Below, in pieces: positions 39,800 through 53,911 of a stretch of DNA of 64,000 nt. The first letter of the stretch is position 1. Each line of letters opens with the position of its first letter. A program made the translations under genes and the position numbers. The DNA is from Roseovarius spongiae (GTDB lineage Bacteria > Pseudomonadota > Alphaproteobacteria > Rhodobacterales > Rhodobacteraceae): the NCBI RefSeq assembly GCF_003651245.1, contig NZ_RAPE01000002.1, positions 744,001 to 808,000 of the forward strand, written 5' to 3'. Below the pieces are notes generated by a model, which did no database searches, was not told the origin of the DNA, and saw only the letters and a program-made list of their open reading frames with translations.

Positions 39800-42139
39800 A
39801 TGAAATGCATCGACGAATCGCGGCTGCCGCGCGCCATCAAGAACCCCCTGGGATGCGCGGCGCGTGCGGTTCTGCTGATCGCCTTGGTTTCGCTCACCTT
39901 TCTCATGGTTCCGGCAACGGCTGACGCGCAGTCCTACCGGTTCAGCTCGGTCTCGATCGAGGGCAACCAGCGGATCGAGGCGGGGACCATCCTCAGCTAC
40001 GCGGGAATCGCGCGCGGTCAGACGGTCAGCGCGGGCGAGTTGAACGACGCCTACCAGCGCATCCTGGGCAGCGGCCTGTTCGAGGAGGTGACGATCAACC
40101 CCCGCGGCGGCACGCTCGAGATCAGGGTCAAGGAATACCCGACCATTTCGCGCATCTCCTTCGAGGGCAACAAGAAGATCAAGAACGAGGACCTCTCCGG
40201 CTTCATCGAGAGCGCGCCGCGCCAGGTCTTCAACCCCGCCAAGGCCGAGCGCGACGCGGCCACCATCGTCGACGCCTATGTCGAGAACGGCCGCAGCGCC
40301 GCGCGCGTCACCCCGCGCGTGATCCGGCGCAGCGACAACCGCGTCGATCTCGTCTTCGAGATCTTCGAGGGCAAGAAGATCGAGGTGCAGCGCATCTCTA
40401 TCGTCGGCAACCGCGCCTATTCCGACCGGCGTCTGCGCCGGGTGCTGCAATCCAAGCAGGCGGGCATCTTCCGCGCGCTGGTGAACCGCGACACCTTCGT
40501 CGAGGACCGGATCGAGTTCGACAAGCAGGTGCTCGCGGATTTCTACGCCGCGCGCGGCTATGTCGATTTCCGCGTCACCGGCGTCAACGCCGAACTCGCG
40601 CGTGAGCGCGACACCTATTTCATCACCTTCAACGTGCAGGAAGGGCAGCAATTCCGCTTTGGTCAGATCACCACGATCAGCGACCTGCCCGAAGCGGACG
40701 CGGACGAGTTCCAGTCCGTGCTCAAGATCCGGCCCGGCGTCGTCTATTCGCCGACGCAGGTCGAGAACTCCATCGCCCGGATGGAGCGCCTCGGCATCCG
40801 CAAGGGAATCGACTTCTTGCGGGTCGAGCCGCGCATCACCCGTAATGAGCGCGACCTCACGCTCGACGTGGAATTCGCCATCGTGCGCGGCCCGCGCGTC
40901 TTCGTGGAGCGGATCGACATCGAGGGCAACACCACCACGCTCGACCGCGTCATCCGGCGGCAGTTCGACACGGTCGAAGGCGACCCCTTCAACCCGCGCG
41001 AAATCCGCGAGGCGGCCGAGCGCATCCGCGCACTGGGATATTTCGCCAACGCCGAGGTCGACGCGCGCGAGGGATCGCGCCCCGACCAGGTGGTCGTCGA
41101 TGTCGACGTCGAGGAGCAATCCACCGGCACGCTATCCTTCGGCGCGTCCTATTCGACTAGCTCCGGCTTTGGCGTCTCGATCGGCTTTTCCGAGCGCAAC
41201 TTCCTCGGGCGCGGGCAGAAGCTGTCTGCCTCGGTCGCGGCGAGCGCGGACAACATCAACTACAATATCGACTTCGTCGAACCGGCCTTCCTCGGCCGTG
41301 ACGTCGCCTTCGGCCTGAAATTCGGCCTGATCGAGACCGATAGCGATTTCTCGCTCTATGACACCACCATCGGCACCTTCCGCCCCAGCCTGACCTTCCC
41401 GGTGAGCGAGAACGGCCGGCTGCAACTGCTCTACAGCGCGGCCTACCGCGAGATGGACAATTACACCGGCGCCTCCGGCATCCTCGCGCGGGAGACGGCG
41501 CAGGGCGGGCTGTTCTCCAGCGGTCTCGGCTACAACTACACCTACGACACGCGGCGCACCGGGCTGAACCCGAACGCCGGCGTGCTGCTGTCCTTCGGGC
41601 AGGAGTTCTACGGGCTGGGCGGCGATCAGGACTATATCAAGTCGACCGTGCGCGCCATCGCGCAGACCAAGGTGCTGCACGAGGAGGTGACGCTGCGCGC
41701 CACGCTCGAGGGCGGCGCGCTGAACTTCCGCAGCGGCCAGAGCAGCCGCGCGGTGGATCGTTTCGCGGGGCAGGTGATGCGCGGGTTCGAACCCAACGGC
41801 ATGGGGCCGGTCACCAACAATGCCGGAAACATCGAACACCTGGGCGGCAACTTCTTCGCCGCGCTCAAGTTCGACGCCGAGTTCCCGCTTGGCACGCCGG
41901 AGGAATTCGGTCTTTCGGGCGGCGCCTTCTATGACATCGGGTCAATCTGGGACGTGAACACCGCGGGCGCGACCGGAACCGTCACCTCGACCGGGTTCAA
42001 GCCGCGTCACGTGGTCGGCCTGTCGCTGATCTGGCAATCGCCCTTTGGGCCGCTGCGGTTCAACTTCAGCCATGCGCTGGAAAAGGAATCGACGGACAAG
42101 GAACAGGTGTTCGACCTGACCATCGCCTCCCAGTTCTGA
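39800..42139 (+). CDS. bamA: Outer membrane protein assembly factor BamA
   Basis: Central component of the machine that folds beta-barrel proteins into the outer membrane. The 779-residue protein has a signal peptide ending near ATADAQS, five POTRA domains (for example SSVSIEGNQRIEAGTI, ISRISFEGNKKIKNEDL, IEVQRISIVGNRAYSDRRL, VERIDIEGNTTTLDRVI), and a C-terminal 16-stranded barrel. The barrel ends in an aromatic residue (DLTIASQF), the outer-membrane sorting signal. Followed after two bases by skp. Confidence 0.97.
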   Translation: MKCIDESRLPRAIKNPLGCAARAVLLIALVSLTFLMVPATADAQSYRFSSVSIEGNQRIEAGTILSYAGIARGQTVSAGELNDAYQRILGSGLFEEVTINPRGGTLEIRVKEYPTISRISFEGNKKIKNEDLSGFIESAPRQVFNPAKAERDAATIVDAYVENGRSAARVTPRVIRRSDNRVDLVFEIFEGKKIEVQRISIVGNRAYSDRRLRRVLQSKQAGIFRALVNRDTFVEDRIEFDKQVLADFYAARGYVDFRVTGVNAELARERDTYFITFNVQEGQQFRFGQITTISDLPEADADEFQSVLKIRPGVVYSPTQVENSIARMERLGIRKGIDFLRVEPRITRNERDLTLDVEFAIVRGPRVFVERIDIEGNTTTLDRVIRRQFDTVEGDPFNPREIREAAERIRALGYFANAEVDAREGSRPDQVVVDVDVEEQSTGTLSFGASYSTSSGFGVSIGFSERNFLGRGQKLSASVAASADNINYNIDFVEPAFLGRDVAFGLKFGLIETDSDFSLYDTTIGTFRPSLTFPVSENGRLQLLYSAAYREMDNYTGASGILARETAQGGLFSSGLGYNYTYDTRRTGLNPNAGVLLSFGQEFYGLGGDQDYIKSTVRAIAQTKVLHEEVTLRATLEGGALNFRSGQSSRAVDRFAGQVMRGFEPNGMGPVTNNAGNIEHLGGNFFAALKFDAEFPLGTPEEFGLSGGAFYDIGSIWDVNTAGATGTVTSTGFKPRHVVGLSLIWQSPFGPLRFNFSHALEKESTDKEQVFDLTIASQF

Positions 42140-42141
42140 CC

Positions 42142-42867
42142 ATGCGGCGTCTGGCGCAATGGGCCTGCCGGGTCGCGTTCATCGCGATCGCGGCGGGGGC
42201 GGCGCCCGCCCCGGGCGGCGCGCAGGACATCGGCACGGTCCAGAGCGACATACTGGTCATCGACACCGAACGTTTCTTCCAGGAATCGCGCGCCGGACAA
42301 CGGATCACCCAGGAATACCAGGCCGAGCGTGATCGCCTGATTGCCAACAACCGCCGGATCGAGGCGGAATTGCGCGCCGAGGAACAGGCGCTTACCGACA
42401 AGCGCCCGACCGTGACTCCGGAAGAGTTCCGCGACATGGCCGACGCCTTTGACGAGAAGGTGCGCGGGATACGCCAGGCCAACGAGCGCGAGGCGCGCGA
42501 CCTCGAGCGTCGGCGCGAGGTGGCTCCGCTGCAACTCATGCAGATGGCCGAACCCGTTCTGGTCCAGATCATGCGCGACGCCGGGGCGATCATCGTGCTC
42601 GACCATCGCCAGGTGCTGTTGCGCGCGGACGTGATCGACATCACCGACCTGGCCATTGCGCGGGTGGACGAAGTGATCGGCGACGGGCGCGACGTTGACG
42701 CGGACGACGCCGGCGGCAGTGACGATGACAATTCTTCGGCCCCTGCCGAGGAGTCCGCGCCGACGCCGGAATTCGCCCCCGGGAAACCGGCGGAGCCGGA
42801 GAACGACTCCGCGCGACAATCGCCCGAAACGATCATCCCTGACGCCGACGCGACCCGGTCCGAATAG
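42142..42867 (+). CDS. OmpH/Skp family periplasmic chaperone
   Basis: A 241-residue exported protein with a signal peptide ending near PGGAQ. The Skp-like part (ILVIDTERFFQESRAGQRIT, long charged helices, and VIVLDHRQVLLRADVIDIT) forms the tentacles that hold unfolded outer-membrane proteins. The last 60 or so residues are an acidic, proline-rich tail not seen in E. coli Skp. It follows bamA by two bases and is surely co-transcribed. Here fabZ follows, where many proteobacteria have lpxD. Confidence 0.9.
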   Translation: MRRLAQWACRVAFIAIAAGAAPAPGGAQDIGTVQSDILVIDTERFFQESRAGQRITQEYQAERDRLIANNRRIEAELRAEEQALTDKRPTVTPEEFRDMADAFDEKVRGIRQANEREARDLERRREVAPLQLMQMAEPVLVQIMRDAGAIIVLDHRQVLLRADVIDITDLAIARVDEVIGDGRDVDADDAGGSDDDNSSAPAEESAPTPEFAPGKPAEPENDSARQSPETIIPDADATRSE

Positions 42868-43013
42868 GCGCGCCGCTTGCCCGACCCGCGGTGAGTTGGT
42901 AAAGCGCTTCGGGAACGGTCGGGGACAGCGCGTTTCGCCTTGATCCTCGCGCCGCCGGCACAAGTCGGAACACCCGTCACGATCGGGACTTATCTCAGCG
43001 GGAAAGGACCGCA

Positions 43014-43478
43014 ATGACCGAACCGCTCAGAAGCGCCGATATTCACCTGATCCAGCGCATCATTCCGCATCGCTACCCCTTTCTGTTGGTGGACAAAGTC
43101 ATCGACATGGACGGCTATCGCTCGGCCACGGGGATCAAGAACGTGACCATGAACGAGCCCCACTTCCAGGGCCATTTCCCCGGTAAGCCGATCATGCCGG
43201 GCGTCACCATCGTCGAGGCGATGGCGCAGACCGCGGCGGTCATGGTGGGCAACGCGCTCGACATGGCGGATCGTCACATGCTGGTCTATTTCATGGCCAT
43301 CGAAAGCTGCAAGTTCCGCCGCATGGTGGTTCCCGGCGACCGGCTCGAAATGACGATGACGACGCTGCGGGGCAAGCCGAGCGCGAAGGTCTGGAAGTTC
43401 GGCGGCGTCGCCCGCGTCGGCGAGGAACTGGCCTGCGAGGCGCAGTTCACGGCGATGATGGACATGTCCGGGGCATGA
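43014..43478 (+). CDS. fabZ: 3-hydroxyacyl-ACP dehydratase FabZ
   Basis: Dehydrates 3-hydroxyacyl-ACP during fatty-acid elongation and sets the balance between phospholipid and lipid A precursors. The 154-residue hot-dog-fold protein has [19 protein letters not shown] with the catalytic His, [20 protein letters not shown] with the catalytic Glu, and [22 protein letters not shown] site precedes the ATG. Its stop overlaps the lpxA start by four bases. Confidence 0.97.
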   Translation: MTEPLRSADIHLIQRIIPHRYPFLLVDKVIDMDGYRSATGIKNVTMNEPHFQGHFPGKPIMPGVTIVEAMAQTAAVMVGNALDMADRHMLVYFMAIESCKFRRMVVPGDRLEMTMTTLRGKPSAKVWKFGGVARVGEELACEAQFTAMMDMSGA

Positions 43479-44284
43479 TGGCGATGCGCGCGCCGCAGAT
43501 CCATCCCAGCGCCATCATCGAGCCGGGCGCGCAGATCGGCGCGGGCTGCTCCATCGGCCCGTTCTGCCATGTCGGCCCCGATGCGAAGCTGGGCGAAGAC
43601 GTCACGCTGCGCTCGCATGTGGTTGTCACCGGCGACACGGAGATCGGCGACGGCTGCGCGATCTTCTCCTTCGCCGTGGTGGGCGAGATCCCGCAGGACC
43701 TGAAATTCCGGGGCGAGAAGACCCGGCTCGAGATCGGCGCCCGCACGCGGATTCGCGAACATGTGACGATCAACACCGGCACCGAAGGCGGCGGTGGGCT
43801 GACGCGGATCGGCGCGGACTGCCTGCTGATGGCGGGTTGCCACGTGGCGCATGACGCGCTGATCGGCGACCGGGTCATTATCGTCAACAACGCCGCGATC
43901 GCCGGGCACTGCATCCTCGAGGATGACGTGCTGGTGGGCGGGCTGTCTGGCGTGCACCAGTTCGTACGCATCGGGCGCGGCGCGATCATCGGCGCGGTGA
44001 CGATGGTGACGAATGACGTCATTCCCTACGGGCTCGTGCAGGCGCCGCGCGGAGAGTTGGACGGGCTCAACCTCGTCGGGCTCAAGCGGCGCGGCGTGTC
44101 GCGCGCCGACATCACCGCGCTGCGCGCCGCGTTCCAGATGCTCGCCCAGGGCGAGGGCGCATTCCAGGACCGCGCCCGCCGGCTGGGTGAGGAGACCGAC
44201 AGCGACTATGTGCGCGCCATCGTCGATTTCGTGACCGGTGCGTCGGAGCGGTCTTTCCTGACGCCCGGCCAGGGGCAGGGCTGA
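43475..44284 (+). CDS. lpxA: UDP-N-acetylglucosamine O-acyltransferase LpxA
   Basis: First step of lipid A synthesis: adds a 3-hydroxyacyl chain from ACP to UDP-GlcNAc. The 269-residue hexapeptide beta-helix shows [50 protein letters not shown] with the catalytic His, and [20 protein letters not shown]-terminal helical domain follows ([13 protein letters not shown]). The start ATG overlaps fabZ; two further in-frame ATGs lie within four codons. Confidence 0.97.
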   Translation: MMAMRAPQIHPSAIIEPGAQIGAGCSIGPFCHVGPDAKLGEDVTLRSHVVVTGDTEIGDGCAIFSFAVVGEIPQDLKFRGEKTRLEIGARTRIREHVTINTGTEGGGGLTRIGADCLLMAGCHVAHDALIGDRVIIVNNAAIAGHCILEDDVLVGGLSGVHQFVRIGRGAIIGAVTMVTNDVIPYGLVQAPRGELDGLNLVGLKRRGVSRADITALRAAFQMLAQGEGAFQDRARRLGEETDSDYVRAIVDFVTGASERSFLTPGQGQG

Positions 44285-44285
44285 C

Positions 44286-45092
44286 ATGGCGGGGCGCCTC
44301 GCGATCGTGGCGTGCGGCGGCGCGCTTCCGGTGCGGCTGGCCGAAGCGCATCCCAACGCGATGCTGATCGCGCTCGAAGGCATCCCGACCGACCTGGAAG
44401 GCGCCGCGCAGAGTTTTGCGCTGGAGGAGATCGGCGCGCTTTTCGACGCCATGCGCGCCGAAGGGGTCGCGCGGATGGTCTTTGCCGGCACGCTGGCGCG
44501 CCCGCCGCTCAATCCCGCGCGCATGGATGCGGCGATGCTGCGCATCGCGCCACGCCTGATGCAGATGGTCGCGCAGGGCGACGATGCGCTGTTGCGCTTC
44601 GTCATTTCCGTCTTCGAGGACGAGGGCTTTGCCGTTCTGGGCGCGCATGAGCTGCTGCCGGATCTGACCGCCGCGGCGGATCTGCGCGTGGGCCGCACGC
44701 CGGACAAGGCCGAGGAGGCCGACATCGCGCGCGCGCACGACATCCTCGTGGGGATATCGTCGCTCGATATCGGGCAGGGCTGCGCGGTCGCGGGCGGCCA
44801 GTGCCTCGGGGTCGAAACCGTGCAGGGCACCGACGCGATCCTGCGCTTCATCAAGGAGACTCCCGACGCGCTACGGCGCGGCGCGCGCGGCGTCTACCTG
44901 AAGATGCCCAAGCGCGGGCAGGACCTGCGCATCGACATGCCCGCGATCGGGCCGCGGACCGTGCACGGCGTGGCCGACGCGGGCCTCGGCGGGCTGGTGA
45001 TCGCGGCGGGCCAGGTGGTGGTCATGGAGCCCGACGCCACGCGGGCGGCGGCCGAGGCGCGGGGCGTCTACCTCATCTCCCGGACGCTCTGA
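44286..45092 (+). CDS. lpxI: UDP-2,3-diacylglucosamine pyrophosphatase LpxI
   Basis: Hydrolyses UDP-2,3-diacylglucosamine to lipid X. It is the alphaproteobacterial substitute for LpxH. The 268-residue protein has an N-terminal LpxI domain (AIVACGGALPVRLAEAHPN, ADLRVGRTPDKAEEADIA) and a C-terminal DUF1009 domain (GQGCAVAGGQCLGVETVQGT, RGVYLKMPKRGQDLRIDMPA, IGPRTV). It sits in lpxA-lpxI-lpxB order with a one-base gap and a one-base overlap, as established in Caulobacter. Confidence 0.95.
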   Translation: MAGRLAIVACGGALPVRLAEAHPNAMLIALEGIPTDLEGAAQSFALEEIGALFDAMRAEGVARMVFAGTLARPPLNPARMDAAMLRIAPRLMQMVAQGDDALLRFVISVFEDEGFAVLGAHELLPDLTAAADLRVGRTPDKAEEADIARAHDILVGISSLDIGQGCAVAGGQCLGVETVQGTDAILRFIKETPDALRRGARGVYLKMPKRGQDLRIDMPAIGPRTVHGVADAGLGGLVIAAGQVVVMEPDATRAAAEARGVYLISRTL

Positions 45093-46240
45093 TGCGGGTC
45101 TTTCTCGTCGCGGGCGAGGCGTCGGGCGACCGGCTCGGCGCGGCGCTGATGGCGGGGCTCAAGAGCCTGGCGGATGTCGAATTCCTCGGCGTCGGCGGAC
45201 CCTTGATGCAGGCCGAGGGGATGACGAGCCTCTTCCCGATGGAAGAACTGAGCGTCATGGGGATCGTCGAGGTTCTCCCGAAGTATTTTCACCTAAAACG
45301 CCGCATCGCGCAGACCGCGCAAGCGGTGCTCGACGCGCAGCCGGACGTGATGATCACCATCGACAGCCCGGATTTTTGTCTGCGCGTGGCGCGGATCGTC
45401 AAGGAAAACAGCGATATCCGCACGGTGCATTATGTCGCCCCCTCGGTCTGGGCTTGGCGGCCCAAGCGCGCGGCGAAGATGGCGAAGGTGATCGATCACG
45501 TGCTCGCCCTCTTGCCGTTCGAGCCGCCCTATATGGAAGCCGCGGGGATGCAATGCGATTTCGTCGGCCACCCCGTCACGACCGAGCCGGTGGCGGATGC
45601 GGCCGCCAAGGCCGCTTTCCGGAAGGCGCACGATCTTGGCGACGCGCCGCTGCTGCTGGTCCTGCCCGGATCGCGCAGGGGCGAGGTCACGCGCCTTGCG
45701 CCGATCTTCGGCCGCGCGCTCACCCCGGTGCTGGAAGCGCATCCAGACCTGCGCGTCGTCGTGCCGACCACCGCCAACGTGACCGCGACGGTGCGCGACA
45801 TCGCGTCCGATTGGCCGCAGGCGCCGCTTATCCTCGAGCCCGCCCAGAAGGACGCGGCGGCGCACAAGGCGGCCGCCTTCGCCGCCGCCGGCGCGGCGCT
45901 CGCCGCCTCGGGGACCGTGTCGTTGGAACTGGCTGCGAACGCGACGCCGATGGTGATCGCCTATGACGCCAACTGGCTCAGCCGGACGCTGGTGGAGCGT
46001 ATGCTGCTGATCGACACGGTCACCCTCGTCAACCTGGTGAGCGACACCCGCGCCGTGCCCGAATGCACCGGCGCGCGCTGCACGCCGGAGAACATCGCCG
46101 ACGCGCTTCTGGGCGTGCTGGCCGACGCGGGCGCGCAGCAGGAGGCGATGCGCCTGACGATGGAGCGGCTGGGCCGCGGCGGCGATCCGCCCGGACTGCG
46201 CGCCGCTCGCGCGGTGCTGGCCGGGCTCGGGCGGGGCTGA
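45092..46240 (+). CDS. lpxB: Lipid-A-disaccharide synthase
   Basis: Joins lipid X and UDP-2,3-diacylglucosamine into the lipid A disaccharide at the inner membrane. The 382-residue GT-B type enzyme shows FLVAGEASGDRLGAALMAG, SVMGIVEVLPKY, ITIDSPDFCLRVA, VHYVAPSVWAWRPKRA, CDFVGHPVTTEP, LPGSRRGEVTRL and ASGTVSLELAANATPMVIAY. The ATG at 45092 shares one base with the lpxI stop. Last gene of the envelope cluster; converges with mnmA. Confidence 0.97.
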   Translation: MRVFLVAGEASGDRLGAALMAGLKSLADVEFLGVGGPLMQAEGMTSLFPMEELSVMGIVEVLPKYFHLKRRIAQTAQAVLDAQPDVMITIDSPDFCLRVARIVKENSDIRTVHYVAPSVWAWRPKRAAKMAKVIDHVLALLPFEPPYMEAAGMQCDFVGHPVTTEPVADAAAKAAFRKAHDLGDAPLLLVLPGSRRGEVTRLAPIFGRALTPVLEAHPDLRVVVPTTANVTATVRDIASDWPQAPLILEPAQKDAAAHKAAAFAAAGAALAASGTVSLELAANATPMVIAYDANWLSRTLVERMLLIDTVTLVNLVSDTRAVPECTGARCTPENIADALLGVLADAGAQQEAMRLTMERLGRGGDPPGLRAARAVLAGLGRG

Positions 46241-46255
46241 TCGCCCAGGCGGCCC

Positions 46256-47398
46256 TCAGCCGCGCCAGATCCAGCCGCCGCCAAGGATGCGGCTGCCGTC
46301 GCTGTCATAGAAGACGCAGGCCTGTCCGGGCGACACGCCTTCCTCCGCCGTCAGCAGTTCGACCTCGGCCGTGCCGTCCGCGCGCGGCCGGATCACGGCG
46401 TCGCGCGGCGGGCGGGTGGAGCGGACCTTGACCGCGACCTGCCACTCCTTGCGCGCGCCGAGCGGTTCGTCGCCCAGCCAATTGATCTCGCGCACCGGCA
46501 CGGTGCGGGTGGCGAGCATGTCCTTCGGACCGACGATCACGCGGCGGTTCTCGACGTCGAGCTTGACCACGTAGAGCGGTTCCTCCAGCCCGCCGATGCC
46601 GAGGCCGCGGCGCTGGCCGATCGTGTAGTGGATCACGCCTTCGTGCTGGCCAAGGACGCGCCCGTCCGCATGGACGATCTCGCCCGGATCGGCCGCGCCG
46701 GGGCGCAGCTTTTCGATGACGGCGGCGTAATTGCCGTTGGGCACGAAACAGATGTCCTGGCTGTCGGGCTTGTCCGCCACGCTCAGCCCGTATTTCGCCG
46801 CCAACGCGCGGGTCGCGTCCTTGCTCGGCAGATGACCCAGCGGGAAGCGCAGGAAATCAAGCTGCGCCTGCGTGGTCGAGAACAGGAAATAGGACTGGTC
46901 CCGCGCCGCGTCGGCAGCGCAATGCAGCTCCGCGCCATGCGGCCCCATCTTGCGCTGGATGTAGTGGCCGGTCGCCATGCAGTCGGCGTCAAGGTCGCGC
47001 GCGGTTTCGAGCAGGTCCTTGAACTTCACCCGCTCGTTGCAGCGGATGCAGGGCACCGGCGTCGCCCCGGCAAGGTAGCTATCGGCGAACTCGTCAATCA
47101 CCGCGTCCTTGAAGATATTTTCGTAATCAAGGACATAATGCGGAAAGTTCATCTCTTCCGCGACGCGGCGCGCGTCGTGGATGTCAAGCCCGGCGCAGCA
47201 CGCGCCCTTCTTGGCCAGCGCCGCACCGTGATCGTAGAGTTGAAGCGTGACGCCGACCACGTCGTAACCTTCCTCGGCCAGCATCGCCGCCACGACCGAA
47301 CTGTCGACGCCGCCGGACATGGCGACGACGACGCGCGTCTCGGCGGGCGGTTTGGCGAATCCGAGCGAATTGAGCCTGTCGGAATGATCGAGAGCCAT
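46256..47398 (-). CDS. mnmA: tRNA-specific 2-thiouridylase MnmA
   Basis: Thiolates uridine 34 of Lys, Glu and Gln tRNAs. The 380-residue enzyme shows the PP-loop [31 protein letters not shown], the first catalytic Cys in [20 protein letters not shown], the second in [11 protein letters not shown], and ARGVRxRxG-like [14 protein letters not shown]. The start ATG 47398 is preferred because CGGAGA lies upstream; an open extension to 47485 is noise. Divergent from sciP. Confidence 0.97.
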   Translation of the reverse strand: MALDHSDRLNSLGFAKPPAETRVVVAMSGGVDSSVVAAMLAEEGYDVVGVTLQLYDHGAALAKKGACCAGLDIHDARRVAEEMNFPHYVLDYENIFKDAVIDEFADSYLAGATPVPCIRCNERVKFKDLLETARDLDADCMATGHYIQRKMGPHGAELHCAADAARDQSYFLFSTTQAQLDFLRFPLGHLPSKDATRALAAKYGLSVADKPDSQDICFVPNGNYAAVIEKLRPGAADPGEIVHADGRVLGQHEGVIHYTIGQRRGLGIGGLEEPLYVVKLDVENRRVIVGPKDMLATRTVPVREINWLGDEPLGARKEWQVAVKVRSTRPPRDAVIRPRADGTAEVELLTAEEGVSPGQACVFYDSDGSRILGGGWIWRG

Positions 47399-47558
47399 GG
47401 GGAGTCTCCGAAGAGTCGGGGTTTCGTTTCGCACATAAGACCTGCGCGCGTGAAACGCAAAACCCTTTAGGAAAATGCGCCGCATTTGGCCCGCCCGGTT
47501 TCAACGACTGTTAAGCAGGGCGGCGCATTCTCGTCGCCGTCAAACGAGGGTGAGAGTG

Positions 47559-47837
47559 ATGTATCTGAAGAAAGTCGACGGACCGCGCGCCGTGACGCTG
47601 CCGGATGGAACGGTCCTGACGCGGGCGGACCTTCCTCCGCCCGACACCGACCGCTGGGTCGCTTCGCGCAAGCTCGCGGTGGTGCGCGGCGTGCTCTATG
47701 GGCTGATCTCGCAGGGAGAGGCGCAGCGGCGGTACCAGTTAAGCGAGGATGAATTCCGCGAATGGGTCCGCGCGGTCAGCCTGCATGGGGAGGACGCGCT
47801 CAAGACCACCGCGCTCAAGAATTATCGACAGCTATAG
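47559..47837 (+). CDS. sciP: CtrA inhibitor SciP (DUF1153)
   Basis: A 92-residue helix-turn-helix protein. In Caulobacter it binds CtrA and blocks its recruitment of RNA polymerase. DRWVASRKLAVVRGVLYGLI and SEDEFREWVRAVSLHGEDAL form the DUF1153 signature, and TALKNYRQ closes it. The ATG at 47559 follows GAGGGTGAGA. It lies 93 bases upstream of ctrA in the same direction, the usual order in Rhodobacterales. Confidence 0.94.
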   Translation: MYLKKVDGPRAVTLPDGTVLTRADLPPPDTDRWVASRKLAVVRGVLYGLISQGEAQRRYQLSEDEFREWVRAVSLHGEDALKTTALKNYRQL

Positions 47838-47930
47838 GTTGTATTCACGGATTGTTCGCTTATGGTAACGTGTAGTTAACCTAAATTGGTCAAGGTTGTG
47901 TGAGAAAAGCTTAATTGCGGAGAAAGACAC

Positions 47931-48653
47931 ATGCGCGTGCTGCTGGTGGAAGACGATCCCACGACCTCGAAGAGCATCGAACTGATGCTGACCCATGCCA
48001 ACCTCAATGTCTACACGACCGAGTTGGGGGAGGAGGGGATCGACCTGGCGAAGCTCTACGATTACGATCTGATCCTGCTGGACCTCGCGCTACCGGACAT
48101 GACCGGCCATGATGTGCTGCGCCAATTGCGCCTCGCCCGGATCGAAACGCCGATCCTGATCCTCAGCGGCGCCGACGACACCGAAAGCAAGATCAAGGGC
48201 TTTGGCTTCGGCGCGGACGACTACCTGACCAAGCCGTTTCACCGCGAGGAGCTGGTCGCGCGCATCCACGCGATCATCCGCCGCTCCAAGGGACATTCGC
48301 AATCGGTGATCCGCACCGGGCTCATCAACGTCAATCTCGACGCCAAGACCGTGGACGTGGCCGGCAAGACCGTGCATCTCACCGGCAAGGAATACCAGAT
48401 GCTCGAACTGCTGAGCCTGCGCAAGGGGACGACCCTGACCAAGGAGATGTTCCTCAACCATCTCTACGGCGGCATGGACGAGCCCGAGTTGAAGATCATC
48501 GACGTCTTCATCTGCAAGCTGCGCAAGAAGCTGAACGAGGCCACCGGCGGGGACAGCTACATCCAGACGGTCTGGGGCCGCGGCTACGTGCTGCGTGATC
48601 CGGAACCCGAAGAGCTCGACAGCGACGGCCAAAAGCTGGCCATGGGCGCCTGA
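47931..48653 (+). CDS. ctrA: Cell-cycle response regulator CtrA
   Basis: OmpR-type response regulator controlling motility, gene-transfer-agent and cell-cycle genes in alphaproteobacteria. The 240-residue protein has a receiver domain with acidic pocket VEDDP, phospho-acceptor Asp51 in [10 protein letters not shown], and TKPF. The DNA-binding domain shows [20 protein letters not shown] and [15 protein letters not shown]. The C-terminus ends MGA, not the AA-type tag used for ClpXP degradation in Caulobacter. The AT-rich promoter region holds TTAA half sites at 47876 and 47911 but no full CtrA box. Confidence 0.98.
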   Translation: MRVLLVEDDPTTSKSIELMLTHANLNVYTTELGEEGIDLAKLYDYDLILLDLALPDMTGHDVLRQLRLARIETPILILSGADDTESKIKGFGFGADDYLTKPFHREELVARIHAIIRRSKGHSQSVIRTGLINVNLDAKTVDVAGKTVHLTGKEYQMLELLSLRKGTTLTKEMFLNHLYGGMDEPELKIIDVFICKLRKKLNEATGGDSYIQTVWGRGYVLRDPEPEELDSDGQKLAMGA

Positions 48654-48695
48654 CGGAGCGCCAGTCGCATGGCTTGAGGTCGCCCATGACCTGAG

Positions 48696-53240
<4,545 letters not shown>

Positions 53241-53296
53241 AACGGGAACATTAAAAACCTTCAATCCCAATCAGATAGCACCTCCTACACCACTCC

Positions 53297-53321
53297 GTTC
53301 ACGAATGTTCTTAATAAGTTC
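53297..53321 (+). promoter_or_regulatory. LexA (SOS) box upstream of the 40-residue membrane protein
   Basis: GTTCTTAATAAGTTC at 53307-53321 is an exact GTTC-N7-GTTC, the established LexA recognition sequence of Rhodobacter, Rhizobium and Caulobacter. A third GTTC stands at 53297 with a 6-base gap. The box sits 62 bases before the ATG at 53384, in a short AT-rich promoter-like region. Confidence 0.75.
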
Positions 53322-53383
53322 TTTACAAAGGGCAGACGATGTGAGAACAAAGTGGCAACTTAACGAATTGGAAAGGACGCCCG

Positions 53384-53506
53384 ATGTTCCGCCAGATCAA
53401 GACCGCCGCCGCCCGCTCGAACGACACCCTTCTAGGGGACGCAATCGGTGGGGCCGCGCTGATGGTCACGCTGGTTGTCGGGCTCTACCTGCCCGGTTTT
53501 CTCTAG
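53384..53506 (+). CDS. Putative SOS-inducible small membrane protein (40 residues)
   Basis: A 40-residue ORF beginning MFRQIKTAAARSNDTLLGD and ending in one membrane helix (GGAALMVTLVVGLYLPGF). GAAAGGA stands upstream of the ATG. The N-terminus is basic, so it should face the cytoplasm. It has its own transcript: a LexA box before it and a strong terminator about 160 bases after it, directly downstream of ligA-recG. Caulobacter SidA, a 29-residue SOS-induced inner-membrane division inhibitor, has the same architecture, but I see no evident sequence identity. Function is inferred only from context. Confidence 0.7.
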   Translation: MFRQIKTAAARSNDTLLGDAIGGAALMVTLVVGLYLPGFL

Positions 53507-53668
53507 TTTCTGCCTGCGGTCTTTCTTCCGTGCCTCTTGCGTGCCTGCATCTCATGTCCCCACTTTCGATGCGACGCGACTGACACTGCCTGTTCCATCG
53601 CTTTTCCGGATTTGCCTCATCCCCCGGACCGGCACGACAGGGCTCCACGGGGGGGACCGCCCCCACTG

Positions 53669-53708
53669 ACCGCCGCCATCCCGTCCCGGATGCGCGGCGG
53701 TTTTTTTT
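53669..53708 (+). terminator. Intrinsic terminator after the 40-residue gene
   Basis: ACCGCCGC (53669-53676) pairs with GCGGCGGT (53694-53701) and runs into eight Ts. The 160 bases between the small gene and this stem are non-coding and contain a GC-rich hairpin. They may simply be a long 3' untranslated region. Confidence 0.88.
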
Positions 53709-53711
53709 GTC

Positions 53712-53903
53712 TCAGTCCCGGTGATGCGGCCGGGTGGCCCAGACCGGGACGAGAAAGACGAGGCAGGCGATGAGGAAGAAAAGGCTGGCCGCAAGCCCGA
53801 TCATGTCGCCCGCGCGCCATGTCGTCCAGACGAACCCGATGGCCGACAGGGTGAAGAGCACCCAGCCGGCAAAGTTGAACATCCAGGCCGTGCGCGGCGT
53901 CAT
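53712..53903 (-). CDS. Small membrane protein with two helices (63 residues)
   Basis: A 63-residue protein with two hydrophobic segments ([20 protein letters not shown] and [20 protein letters not shown]) and a short basic tail. The ATG at 53903 lies 8 bases after the stop of the NifU-like gene on the same strand, so the two are probably co-transcribed. I do not recognise a named family. A long open frame extending upstream is antisense noise to the NifU-like gene. Confidence 0.75.
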   Translation of the reverse strand: MTPRTAWMFNFAGWVLFTLSAIGFVWTTWRAGDMIGLAASLFFLIACLVFLVPVWATRPHHRD

Positions 53904-53911
53904 CGCAGGGC

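Noticed and set aside
47838..47930. Possible CtrA autoregulatory box upstream of ctrA
   Set aside because: TTAA words occur at 47876 and 47911, but not with the 7-base spacing of TTAA-N7-TTAA, so I list them only as half sites.
53552..53820. Several short ORFs in both directions across the region after the 40-residue gene
   Set aside because: They overlap a clear terminator and the 3' end of the small membrane protein gene, and encode Pro/Arg/Gly-rich noise.
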